From Pomphorhynchus laevis (taxonomy: Eukaryota; Acanthocephala; Palaeacanthocephala; Echinorhynchida; Pomphorhynchidae), in NCBI GenBank assembly GCA_012934845.2, contig WNNJ02000639.1, forward strand, positions 1 to 64,000: 64,000 nt of DNA. Direction: 5' to 3'. How positions within the stretch are numbered: the stretch's first letter is position 1; each line of letters opens with the position of its first letter. This document shows, piece after piece, positions 54,250-64,000 of this stretch. The translations under genes were made by a program, and so were the position numbers. Below the pieces are notes generated by a model. It did no database searches. It worked only from the letters and a program-made list of their open reading frames with translations, and was not told where the DNA came from.

Positions 54250-55810
54250 TATGTGTCATCCTCGAAAGTTACGATGGTTAAAGCGCACGCGAATCTAGGA
54301 TCTCGCAAACAAATGGAAACTGCTCTTGCAAGATACCTACTTATTTTCGTTCTCAACCAGGCGATTGAATCCGCGATTGGGCTGTCTTTGTTTCATTTAG
54401 CTTCCGCGCAATCATCTTAATCATTGACATTTGGAGATGGCCCAATTTTAAGTCGCAGTTGCTCCTGAAAACAGAACGTACTATTGTACGCCTCTTTTAT
54501 ACGTTCTTCATATTTGTTGCTTTTACGTGTATCATGGTACGCCAAACAATATGATAAGGGTATTGAATAATATGACGGAGCATAAATGTTAAAGATACAA
54601 ACGTCAAGAAACGTTCGCTTTATCCTAATATCAAACAGGCCGCCACATGCTATTTTTTTTGGCATGTGTTTGCTTTCCTCGTTGTCGTGAGGCTACTATG
54701 TTGCAAATCTCATTGTCTCGTGTGATGGCTATGTCATCCCTTTTACATGATAAAGCATGCTCCATGTTGTCATCCTCACCGAAACACATGTTTTCGTCAT
54801 ACCTATAAGGGTTCAATTGTAGCGAGCAGCTAGAGCTTCTCGAAATTCTCTCGATGTAAGATGGAATCATTGTTGTTCTACTTGTCGTAATATAAGAGAG
54901 CTGTTAAAATGTAGGTATCTCTCCGTGCCTTCTGTACCGAATTATTATATCTCATTTAGATTATCAGTGTGACGCTTATTGTTCATATCTCTAATGGTAG
55001 TTACTATCATCATCTGCTAAGTGTATTTTTAGTGAGGGCATTTTTTAGGCCATATATTGATTTTCTGATTGTTTGATCGGATCTATTATCTCAAGGCCGC
55101 CCATACGTGGTGGAAGAGTATAAATCGATTTGAGGATTAAGGAAGTGGGCGATCAAATGTTTTAGACTCAAATTAATCGAAAATGTTTTCATCTCGCGAT
55201 TAAAATTATTCAGATGAACATGCTGTTCTGCGTAAAAGCTGCATTTGATCACTAAAATCTGCATATGATCACTTTGCATATGCAAAGTGATCATCAACGT
55301 ACGAGATAGTACTCATCTTTAACGTGATGAGTAATGTCATCGACCTATGAAGCACATTAATCATTCTTCAACACATTAGGAGGTACCCATAAGTGCTCCA
55401 ATCAGTATCACACAACGGTCGGACATCGAGATATTCCTTTTCTGCGAACGAATCCTTTGCAACTTTAGTACACGGATGAGAATAGAGAACACTACTCTTT
55501 GTAGCATTGATGAAGTAACAATTAAAGACCAATAGTTTTTTAAGACTCCATATGACTTTCAGATCTTTTAAAGGTTCGATAAAAGTTGAATAAACCTCAT
55601 ACCAATGTGCATGATGCTCGGAATCTTTGCTTGTATTTTACTGAAAAGTGGTAGCGATTTCGCTGCAAAAGTAGCCATTGCAACGGGGTCACCTTGGGTA
55701 AACCCCTATTTCGATAGTATTTCATGGCCACATTTAACCATGAGCTTGTGGCCCATATACATGTTGTCATCATTCGACCCATCGAAGGATATACTACCCA
55801 AAATTAGTTA
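54250..55810 (-). pseudogene. Family-R element copy R4, degenerate
   Basis: Minus strand: GFTQGDPVAMATFAAKSLPL (motif B; about 55710-55650), LFSKIQAKIPSI, then decayed RT, then SLQLNPYRYDENMCFGEDDN and MEHALSCKRDDIAITRDNEI (Cys/His block before the nuclease; 54870-54631), IKRTFLDVCIFNIYAPSYYS (54665-54560) and WLRTKISRYLARAVSICLRD (about 54370-54300). This is R1-type order. It preserves motif B in its usual QGDPxAM form. The N-terminal half is missing. Confidence 0.7.
55266..55293. repeat. 28-bp perfect palindrome
   Basis: TGATCACTTTGCAT / ATGCAAAGTGATCA with no spacer, inside the R4 remnant. Confidence 0.9.
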
Positions 55811-56529
55811 ACGAAAATGTACTGCTGATCCGATTAAGACTATTTTTTGTATCTTTGACGAAGTATAATAAAACGAAATCATCAATGAAAATAAATATAA
55901 TATCAATAATAGTTATATAATTAAAGAAATAACAGGTTATTTTCAATTATTCCACAGTAAAGAAAAATATTTTACTTAACAAATTTTCAACTTTCATAAA
56001 AATTAAATTCACATGCAATTTTAATAGGCGTATTAATTAAAAGACGTAATTTAATTCATGATATACACAAATAGAATTTAAATAATTCAGATTTATCAAA
56101 TGGGGTTATAACATCGCAATATATAAGAAAGTTGTAATCGCTTTCTAAAATTCATAATTGACATATTAAATTCATTTTCTGAAGGTAACATTATTTCTCA
56201 AATTATAACACAGCTCTCAAAGACAACATAGCATACTTGGAATACAATGGCGTACTAATATTTTATTGCTTATAATCCGAATACTTAAGAAATTTATTGC
56301 TTGGTAAAAACTTTATTTCGATAAACAAAATTCAAACACACCAAAGTGAGGACGTAATTATATTTGATATTTCGCTAACTTAGCATCTTTAGAAAATTAC
56401 ATCTTCAGTGCAATTTTCTGAAAATGCTAACAGAGGTTAGAGAAATATCAAAAATAATGTCTTCTTCCTTTGATCCAGCTCTAATAATTATTTATCAATA
56501 ATGGATCATTAACAACTATTTAAAAGAAA

Positions 56530-56712
56530 AAATTCGTTTCCAATCCGAATTACAAGTAAACAGGAATATTTATTTGATTCGAAAAATCCAATATTTCGAC
56601 GGCACTACGGCACGTCATCTTCAGGGTTGTAAGATGTTTGTAATCAAAATTTTTTTACTTTATTGGATTTTTCTAATCAAATAAATATTCCTGTTTCCTC
56701 GCCTTCTGGAAA
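56530..56712. mobile_element. FB-3 copy with 13-bp target-site duplication
   Basis: TATTTAAAAGAAA at 56517-56529 and 56713-56725 flanks the insert. The empty site is preserved at about 57503-57520. Left arm intact; right arm shortened. This shows that FB-3 moves as a unit. Confidence 0.88.
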
Positions 56713-57027
56713 TATTTAAAAGAAATTTGAATTGCTCATTTCTTGTATCTATTTTCTCACCAAATACTCGCAAAGGTGAAATACTTGTAAATAAATGATG
56801 GTAAGGTACAAATATAGATAGGACAACTGGACTTTTAATAAGTATTCGAATACAACATATTTGAATATAATAAGCAATTATATAATCTAACAATTAACGT
56901 GTCCTGTTGACTCCAGTTTGATCTGAATACCCGGGGATTTATGTAGCCCATATATATAGAGAAAGGACACATTTCATCAATGTACAATTGAAAAAACCTA
57001 AAATATAATTACTTTGAATTGATGATC

Positions 57028-57330
57028 TGATTGTAATTTGGCCACATAAGAAAGAGTATCTAAAGGATTTTGAACACAAACTAAACAAATTTTCTAAGTT
57101 TAATTTTGAATTGAGCATGGTGGAAAATCAACGAATTCCGTTTCTCCATTGTATGATTTACAAAGACTTAAAGGGGAAGTAAAAGACAACATGCATTCTG
57201 AAAGTGTAATGCATGCTGATACGAAACGAGGCTATTCAAATCAAAAATGTTTGCACCATAACAAAAGAATATAACATAAATCTAAACGCAGGTGAGAAGC
57301 TCAGAATGCAGTTGATAAGGAGATGATACA
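57028..57330 (+). pseudogene. PLE reverse transcriptase fragment
   Basis: WPHKKEYLKDFEHKLNKFSK, FNFELSMVENQRIPFLHCMI and YKDLKGK match the PLE block after motif C (WPH....L..FL..LN....I.FT.E.E....IPFLD). Neither PLE-1 nor Naiad is a close match. Further frames are decayed. Confidence 0.65.
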
Positions 57331-57648
57331 CTTTCCAAATCTTCTAAATTACATTGAGATGTAATTTAGAAGAGTACAACATATTTGAAGATATAATTTT
57401 CTGAATATGCTAAGAGAAGTTAGCGAAATATCAAAAATAATTTCTTATTTTCTTTGATCCAGCACCAATAATTATTTATCAATAATGGATGAGTATCAAC
57501 TATTTAAAAGAAATTTGAATTACTCATTTCTTGTATTTTCTTGAAGCTTTATTTTTGTGATTAGAATTATATAATTAGTATCTATAATTAAATTCTATAA
57601 TTAACTGACAATCGATTTTAATCGATTTTTCGTTTGATTAATTTTCAC

Positions 57649-58063
57649 ATGCGGAAATATGAAATAATTAATTTCACCAGCTTTAATCATTTAGCCTTGA
57701 AAGAAGCGTTTCAATTTTTCGATAAAGATTGCGATGGTAAAATTAATGGATTAGAAATTGTACAAGCGGCTCGTGCCATAGGGCGTCCTCTCAGCAACGA
57801 GGATGCTAGAAAGTTTATGACTGGTGGTTCAATGGACTTATCTGCATTTCAGTCACTTATATCTTCTACCGGTAAAAACAATTTTACCGACAGACAACTA
57901 CGAGATGCATTCGATGCGTTCGATGGAGATCAAGATGGTCGAATAGACCTTGATCATTTAAAACACGCACTTCTTACATTAGCTGACAAAATGAAGGAGG
58001 ACGAAATAGAAAAAATGTTGGACGACGTCATTGTTGACGATGATGGGTTTATAACATTTGAAG
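57649..58063 (+). CDS. Calmodulin-like EF-hand protein, main exon
   Basis: ATG 57649 begins MRKYEIINFTSFNHLALKEA. The total product, with the next exon, is 147 residues (calmodulin has 148-149). Four EF-hand positions are recognisable. Loop 1 (residues 25-36, DKDCDGKINGLE) is canonical. Loop 2 (about 57-68) has lost its ligands. Loop 3 (residues 92-103, DGDQDGRIDLDH) has His instead of Glu at position 12. Loop 4 (128-139) lacks the first Asp. It is therefore a diverged calcium sensor with perhaps one or two working sites. An alternative acceptor (TTTAG at 57690-57694) would replace the first 15 residues by an upstream exon. Donor GAAG|GTAGCA at 58063|58064. Confidence 0.8.
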
Positions 58064-58107
58064 GTAGCATGTGTCACCTTGGATATATATTTTGAAAATT
58101 ATTTTAG

Positions 58108-58136
58108 ACTTCATGAGAATGTTAACTGGATCTTAG
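58108..58136 (+). CDS. Calmodulin-like EF-hand protein, last exon
   Basis: Acceptor ATTATTTTAG ends at 58107 and the exon joins in phase (GAA G|AC) to give FEDFMRMLTGS and TAG (58134-58136). That restores the normal calmodulin-like ending after loop 4. The intron is only 44 bp, near the minimum for animals. Read-through without splicing would give a 14-codon different tail (to 58095). Confidence 0.8.
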
Positions 58137-58445
58137 AATTTCAACGATTGACCCTTGACTAACATGCGCTTTAATGTCCGGCATTTGATTGTTCGTTGTT
58201 ATAATAGTCAAAAATCATGTGTTTACAACCTTAACATATTTATGATTTTTATCAGATAGCGTTTCTCGAATAAAGGACTCAATAAATATTTTTATATTTA
58301 GGTAAATATAAAATATACATCTCAACGTTGTTGAGGTAGATTACTAGAAACTTGCCTAACTTGTAAAAATGACAAGAGCTGTCAAAATATACTAACTCTG
58401 AATGTAACTCTGAATGTAATTCTGAATGCTGAGATTTTGTTTGCT

Positions 58446-58915
58446 ATGCTGGGTAGAAAAATAGTGTTCGAAAACTGATAACATATCAGTTCCTCCTGAT
58501 GACCTCTAATTCTTATTCTGATACAACGTCTGTTATTTATTAGTCAATTCATAAAAATGACGTTGATTTTGAATTTCAATTTTTTATGTGAGCGGTCAAA
58601 ACAGCCTTATGGCTATGACCTGTAGTATAGAAAATTATAGAAAATCTGAAAACAATTATTAAAATATTAAAATATTATAATAATATTAATTAATATTATT
58701 AAAATATTAATAATATTTAATAATATTTACAATTATTATTAATTATTATTATAATATTAATAATTAAATAATAAATAATAAAATATTTTTTTATTAAAAA
58801 CAATTTATAAAAATTGACTTTTATTTAAAATTTTAATTATTTATTTTAACTTGATATAAATATAAATTCTATAAAATCTTATATAATTATTTATTATTTA
58901 TCTTTATTATTATTT
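58446..58915 (+). repeat. PTR copy 25 and a further tail fragment
   Basis: 58446-58660 with boxes GTTCGAAAACTGATAACATA and CTCCTGATGACCTCTAATTC. A foreign insert of about 45 bp (GAGCGGTCAAAACAGCCTTA) lies inside the tail. 58800-58915 repeats the tail. Confidence 0.7.
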
Positions 58916-59515
58916 ATATATAAATATTATATAATATTATGAATATTTTATTATATAAATATTATAAATATATTATATAATATATTAATAGGTAAAATCG
59001 AATTTGATTTACACCCGCGTTGTTGGATCATTCTAAGATGCTTTAATATTTGAAAAATCAGCATCCAAAAGAGAAAAAAAATACAATATAGATCACTATA
59101 AAATCATTATATAATATTGATCACTATACAATATAAATCACTATAGAATATAGTGATTTTGGATATTGCATTTGGATGTCATGATTTGGTGGATACCAGT
59201 CTGTTTCTAAAGTTGCTGTGCTTCTTGAAAGCACAGCAACTTTTTTAATATCCAGGTTTATATAAAACCTAGATATTTTATACTGTACTCCATTGTAATA
59301 TCGTCATATTTCCAAACTCCTAAACATATCCAAGAAGTTAATGAAGTTAATTATAATTAACTTCTTTCACCGGCATATCATAATAAAGCTTAATAATAAC
59401 GACATTAATATTTTCTGCTAATTTTTAGGCAAGTTTGATGATTTTTGTCTTAAATGGAGAAGTGTAAATCAAAAAATATTATCAAAATATTAAATTTACA
59501 ATATACAAATTAACA
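58916..59515. other. AT-rich interval with one strong hairpin
   Basis: AAAGTTGCTGTGCTT / AAAGCACAGCAACTTT at 59207-59245. Otherwise A/T repeats. Confidence 0.65.
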
Positions 59516-59765
59516 AAATATTATTTAAAATAAATTTAAACTATTAAGCGGAAAATGCTTATGGATTTATAATAAATAAATGCTTTGTATTAGAATAAGG
59601 TACCAAATAAAAAAAATTCATCCGAGGAAATACGTCATTAGCATGCATTCGGCCATGCTGATATGTTGGGTACAAAAATTGGGGTTAAAACATAATACTA
59701 TATCAGTTCCTTATGATCACCTCGATTCCTTATTCGAATACGTCATAAAAAGTAATTTTTATTGA
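59516..59765 (+). repeat. PTR copy 26 (diverged)
   Basis: Upstream AT part, GAGGAAATACGTCATTAGCA, degenerate boxes, cut abruptly by Naiad sequence at 59766. Confidence 0.65.
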
Positions 59766-60745
59766 ATAATGACTTGTAGTAATTGTTTCAAAACTCAACT
59801 CACTACGTTCATATGTTGGATTTACATTTAAATCATTAGAATTAACCTTTTTCATTAGTATATCATAATAAAGCTTTTTGCATATGAAGACAAAGTTATT
59901 ACTAGCTTTATACCTTATTTTAGGAATATATTTACTTAAATCTGACCCTATTATTTCTTTACTTTTAGAATTATTTAAATGTCCGGCTATATTTATGTTA
60001 TCTATACATTTATTAATTAAGTTTATGGTTAATGTATATTTTCTATTGTTATTATTTACATTTATTGTACGATTATAGTATTTTGTATTACAATAACTGT
60101 CTATTATACAACTTAGCCTATCATAGCCGTTAATTAATTTTTGATTTATTCAACATTTGATATCGTTCGAAAAACTTCTTATATTTACATAAAGATCTTT
60201 TAGCTTATTATCACTTAAAAGTTGTTTTAATATTTCTAATTGTTCATTTATATACATATCTTTTTTAATATTTTTAACTCTATTTTTCCTATTCCTTTTA
60301 TCACCATGACTTCTTGGTTTGCGTTTAACCGGATTATTATAATATAGTTGTTTATTATGTATTATACTACTTCTGCCAATTCCTTGTACCACGTCATTCA
60401 ATCCTAATGGGTACATGGAATTAAGCGTTTTAATCCAAAAATCTTCTTTTTCTAATAGTTTTTGATTTAATATTGAAATGTTTTCTATAAAAAACATAAA
60501 GGGGTTTTAATGTACATTTAATCGCACTACATATGAACATAGGTTTTATTGGATTTGTATATAATTTTGGATTCCAATATAATATAGGTATAGTTTTATT
60601 ATCTAATTCAACATTTATACCCTTTTTATCAATTATAGAACAGTGACTTGTAATAGTTGTTTCTAAACTCAACTCACTACGTTCATATGTTGGATTTACA
60701 TTTAAATCATTAGAATTAATCTTTTTCATTAGTATATCATTGGTA
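59766..60745 (-). mobile_element. Rearranged Naiad-type PLE fragment N4
   Basis: Three blocks collinear with N3 but re-ordered: 59766-59910 (= about 41968-42112), 59911-60485 (= about 42578-43153, GIY-YIG end and linker), 60500-60740 (= about 41830-42068). The first and third overlap in N3 coordinates, so at least two truncated copies are joined. Confidence 0.8.
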
Positions 60746-61060
60746 TATCATTAGTATATCATTGCTGCGATGTTGTGTTGAGAAATGATCTCTATTATTA
60801 TCTACATCAAGACTCTAGCGATGCTAAGACTATCGAGAGAGCATACTTACACACAAAGGAAATTCGTTCATATCACAGACCATCACTAAAAGTGAACTCA
60901 GGTGGAACTTTGCATTCTATGGACTTTTCAGATAGAAGTCATAAGGACGACGCAAATGCGACAAAATAAAATTAGGAACACTATCAATCTCGTACATGAC
61001 GGTCAAGACGGAAGCCAGCATATTTGAAGAATTATCAGTGTTAATCGATCGGGAAGAATG
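60746..61060 (+). other. Unassigned 65-codon ORF region
   Basis: 60775-60969 is open with more complex composition than its flanks (NDLYYYLHQDSSDAKTIERA, LKVNSGGTLHSMDFSD). No family recognised; it could be an exon or an element remnant. Confidence 0.25.
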
Positions 61061-61569
61061 TCAAATACTGTGTTTATTAAAACATTTGAATTACTATTTA
61101 TAGATGTTCGACTTCTGTTTATCACAACCATTAATCGTGCGTTTCCAATCTTTTATAACAACTATTAATTATTTATAATTATTTATAATAATTTCAGTTA
61201 GCTGATCTGATTTATTAATTAGTCATAAATTATGTATTACATAAACAAATGTAATCCAATTGTAATCTATTTAATCTTATAGGATACACCTATAAACAAT
61301 AAATAATTGCCAAAGGACTGTTTAAATGTAAATAATATGCGATTTGTTAACCACCATACAAATACAGTATTGATCAAAATAAAAATAAAATAAATTGATT
61401 TAAATTTATAATTTAAATTAAATAATTTGCCAATAATTCTTTTTAATTTTTAATTTGCATGATGCAAATGCTTGTTTAATGCTATCATTAACATAAAATT
61501 TATGATGACATAGAATTTAAATAACTTAGATAAATAACCTAGAATCTTTCGTTAACTTAGTTAAGTTGT

Positions 61570-61768
61570 ATAATAGGCAGTTATTGTAATGTAAAATAAT
61601 ATAATCGAACAATAAATGTTAATAATAAGTTACACTGACCATAAAATTATACGACAAACAAATGTTTTTCATTAAATATTAATGATAATTGCAACTGCAA
61701 TACCGCAGATGTAGTGTATCTTATACAATGTACATGTGGATTGCAATATATAGGAAAAACATCAACCG
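61570..61768 (+). mobile_element. Naiad GIY-YIG start fragment N5
   Basis: Ends with codons for IQCTCGLQYIGKTS and is then interrupted by the PTR copy at 61772. Continuation of the domain resumes at 62287. Confidence 0.75.
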
Positions 61769-61771
61769 CTA

Positions 61772-61980
61772 AAATCAAATCAGCTAAATAAGTCTACGTA
61801 TTTAATATAATTATAAAATAAACAAAACATAATAATAATGCTAAATCAAAATTTAATAATTAAATAATAAAATTAATAATTGTTTTTAGATTTTCTATAA
61901 TTTAAATCAAGTTAAAATAAAAAATTTAAATTTAAAATAAAGTCATTTTTATGAATTGACTAATAAATAACATACGTTGT
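61772..61980 (-). repeat. PTR copy 27
   Basis: AAATCAGCTAAATAAGTCTA to AATAACATACGTTGTA. Confidence 0.85.
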
Positions 61981-62194
61981 ATTACAACCCTGAAGATGAC
62001 GTGCCGTAGTGCCGTCGAAATATTGGATTTTTCTAATCAAATAAATATTCCTGTTTCTGCGCCTTCTTGTAATAATTCGGATTGGAAACGAATTTTCTCT
62101 AAAATAAATAATTGTTATAAGGTTTTATATAATTTATATCAAGTTAAAATAAAAAAATGAAATTTAAAATAAAAGTCATTTTTAAGCAAGGTTT

Positions 62195-62287
62195 AGGCAA
62201 CCTTGCTTAGGCAACCTTGCTTAGGCAACCTTGCTTAGGCAACCTTGCTTAGGCAACCTTGCTTAGGCAACCTTGCTTAGGCAACCT
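62195..62287. repeat. 14-bp minisatellite, six full units and a partial
   Basis: AGGCAACCTTGCTT repeated in exact register. The parent sequence AGGTTTAGGCAACA is part of the Naiad GIY-YIG coding region (compare 43255-43275). Confidence 0.95.
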
Positions 62288-63080
62288 TTGACTATTATGC
62301 TGTATAATATACAGCATAATAGTCAAACTATATTTCATAAACATATGAGATTAATCGGACATGATATAGGATATTGTAAATTATTTATTTTAGAACATAT
62401 AGTTGAAGAAAATAAGACAATATTAAATCAAAAGATATTAGAAAAGAAGATTTTTAGATTAAAACGCTTAATTCCATGTACCCATTAGGATTGAATGAAG
62501 TTGTACAAGGAATTGGCAGAAGTAGTATAATACATAATAAACAACTATATTATAATAAACAGGTTAAACGCAAACCAATAAGTCATGGTGATAAAAAGAA
62601 TACGAAAATAAACTTAAAAATATAAAAAAAGATAAGGATATTTATGAACAATTAGAAATATTAAAACAATTTTTAAGAGTTTATAAGCTAAAAGATCTTC
62701 ATGTAAATATAAGACGTTTTTCTAAAAATATCATTTGTTCAATAAATCAAATATTAATTAACGATTATGATAGGTTAAGTTGTATAATAAATAGTTATTA
62801 TAACACAATATAATATAATCGGACAATAAATGTTAATGTTAACAATAAAAAATATACACTGACCATAAAATTCATTAATAAATATATAGAAAACATAATC
62901 ATAGGTAGACTTTTAAATAATTCTAAAAGTAAAGAAATAATAGGATCAGATTTAAGTAAATATATTCCTAAAATAAGATATAAGCTGTAAACCTATTAAG
63001 ACGAATAATTTGAAATTATAATAAATAACTGAAATCACTATGCAATGATGATATTAGAAACATTATAGAAAGATATAATA
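62288..63080 (+). mobile_element. Naiad-type PLE fragment N5, continued
   Basis: GIY-YIG part (QTIFHKHMRLIGHDIGYCKL), linker and RT N-terminal block to GTAAACCTATTAAGACGA. Decayed in several frames. Confidence 0.75.
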
Positions 63081-63099
63081 ATACATCCTCTCTTTATAA

Positions 63100-63480
63100 T
63101 AACATGATCCTCTCCTTACGATCTCGCCTTTCTTTTCGACTATGAACTCATATCCACTCTCGACATTATCTTGGCCTTCAAGCCTTACCCTCGCTTGTAC
63201 CGTTACCCATGGTATGACCTACAGTGCCTACCCGCAAAGCGTCGATTCCGTCACACTATTCGAGTATATCACTGCTCTCTCAGACGTGATATTCGCTCGC
63301 TTACTCCGACTCGCATTGATTCCTATCTTGCTCTTCGCCGGTCTAATCTCAACCTACTACGTACCAAATGCAATTCATTCTGGCAGCATAAATTATCACT
63401 TCATTTAACTCTAAGTCTCACTGGTATGCTTTTAACTCAATCATTTCTTGCTCATGTTCGTCTTGCAACATAAATCCCCA
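63100..63480 (+). pseudogene. LINE linker fragment between endonuclease and RT (tentative)
   Basis: Frame 63171-63473 reads PRLYRYPWYDLQCLPAKRRF, RHTIRVYHCSLRRDIRS, LNLLRTKCNSFWQHKLS. The pattern PW+...L...KR..R.......Y.......Y.....+.....+T....+W...L matches the L2/CR1 linker and resembles 10380-10480 (LILMRTKRTLFWRNQL) of the LINE above. G+C richer than surroundings. Confidence 0.5.
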
Positions 63481-63714
63481 TGATTATTCGTCATTTCTTC
63501 AGACCAAAGTATCCACGTTGCTCTGTCACAACCCCAACTCCATTCCATCTCACTATTACTCCCCTCATCTTCCCGGAACACTTTCATCAGTGATGAATTT
63601 AAGGTTATGTATTAGCAATTAATTATCTATAAACGACATACTTTATTCAATTAAATTTACATTTAAACGATGCAATTTATATAATTTCATATTCGATTGA
63701 ATTTTTAATTAAAT

Positions 63715-64000
63715 TTATGAAAAATATACACTGACCATAAAATTCATTAATAAATGTATAGATTATATAAATATAGGTAGACTTTTAAATAATTCTAAAA
63801 GTAAAAAAATAATAGGATCAGATTTAAGTAAATATATTCTTAAAATAAGGTATGATCTGTTACCGCCATTTAGACGAAAAATTTGTAATTATAATAAAAA
63901 ATTTGAATCAATATGTAACGACGATATTAAAAACATTATATAATCCGCTTTCGTTTATATGAATAAAATACTAGAAGTAATTAAAGCACACTTCAAAAAA
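63715..64000 (+). mobile_element. Naiad-type PLE fragment N6 (runs off the window)
   Basis: RT N-terminal block (LLNNSKSKKIIGSDLSKYIL-like) up to about 63945, then a jump to the RT finger region (ATGAATAAAATACTAGAAGT). An internal deletion is therefore present. Confidence 0.75.

Larger units (their letters stand above)
56350..57545. repeat. Duplicated segment around a PLE fragment, one copy carrying FB-3
   Basis: 56413-56529 plus 56713-56750 matches 57400-57542 (TTTGATCCAGC, TATTTATCAATAATGGATGA, TATTTAAAAGAAATTTGAAT). Each has a CTGAAxATGCTAA...TTAG-GAAATATC motif, the same hammerhead-like layout with a changed box. A mirror ATTTCGCTAACTTAGCATCT lies at 56370. Confidence 0.7.
61660..62420. 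mobile_element. Nested composite, inverted relative to 19430-20110
   Basis: Naiad (plus), PTR (minus, 61772-61980), half of FB-3 (61982-62099), PTR tail (62100-62190), 14-bp minisatellite, palindrome (62287-62323), Naiad. Shares all junctions with the 19-kb composite, but FB-3 has lost one arm and the minisatellite has grown. Confidence 0.85.

Noticed and set aside
59580-59765. 61-codon plus-strand ORF
   Set aside because: Lies entirely in PTR copy 26 tail sequence that is non-coding in other copies.
62195-62287. CRISPR array
   Set aside because: Fourteen-bp units without spacers in a eukaryotic retroelement; a minisatellite.
63142-63408. Hydrophobic 88-residue ORF as a membrane protein
   Set aside because: The overlapping frame matches a LINE linker; the hydrophobic reading is a shadow.

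Overview
The window looks like a very AT-rich animal nuclear genome, probably an arthropod and possibly an insect. The reasons are spliced host genes with GT-AG introns, a paired-class homeobox gene, and a dense load of non-LTR and Penelope-like retroelements (PLEs). I see no operons, CRISPR array, rRNA or convincing tRNA. I see no retrovirus, LTR-retrotransposon or Polinton remnant.

Host genes are sparse. (1) A paired-like (Q50) homeobox gene lies on the minus strand at 22497-28177. Three exons are visible, and the homeodomain is split at the class-typical 46/47 intron; it is most like the Prop / Drosophila CG32532 group. (2) A calmodulin-like EF-hand gene lies on the plus strand at 57649-58136, with a 44-base intron. 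Everything else with coding character is mobile-element debris.

Layout. 0-0.7 kb: C-terminus of a canonical PLE. 0.9-1.5 kb: a foldback inside TA repeats that contains a complete-looking hammerhead ribozyme. 1.6-4.6 kb: a nearly full canonical PLE (RT, then GIY-YIG) between 250-bp direct pseudo-LTRs. 5.2-8.4 kb: a degenerate RT + nuclease element (called family R here). 8.4-8.6 kb: a PLE scrap. 8.7-12.4 kb: a degenerate L2/CR1-like LINE. 12.5-15.05 kb: a second family-R element that ends in an OTU-protease-like domain. 15-20 kb: PLE fragments, including domain-permuted Naiad-type pieces, and nested repeats. 20.4-28.2 kb: the homeobox gene and its surroundings. 28.3-40 kb: AT-rich DNA crowded with one short repeat family (called PTR here, apparently a PLE 3' tail) plus LINE and family-R scraps. 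41-43.5 kb: the best Naiad-type PLE (GIY-YIG, then RT). 44.6-45.8 kb: an I/R1-like LINE with target-site duplications. 49-51 kb: hammerhead-bearing foldbacks and a 258-bp tandem array. 51.9-57.5 kb: PTR, foldbacks, family-R, LINE and PLE fragments. 57.6-58.1 kb: the EF-hand gene. 58.4-64 kb: PTR, Naiad fragments and a LINE scrap.

The most interesting signal is the link between PLEs and small self-complementary elements. Hammerhead ribozyme cores, or close relatives of them, recur in unrelated foldbacks, in the PLE pseudo-LTRs, and at the very ends of one foldback. This fits the known association of PLEs with hammerheads and with retrozyme-like non-autonomous elements. Two PLE architectures, canonical and domain-permuted, coexist here and could be the mobilising machinery. 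That last point is inference.
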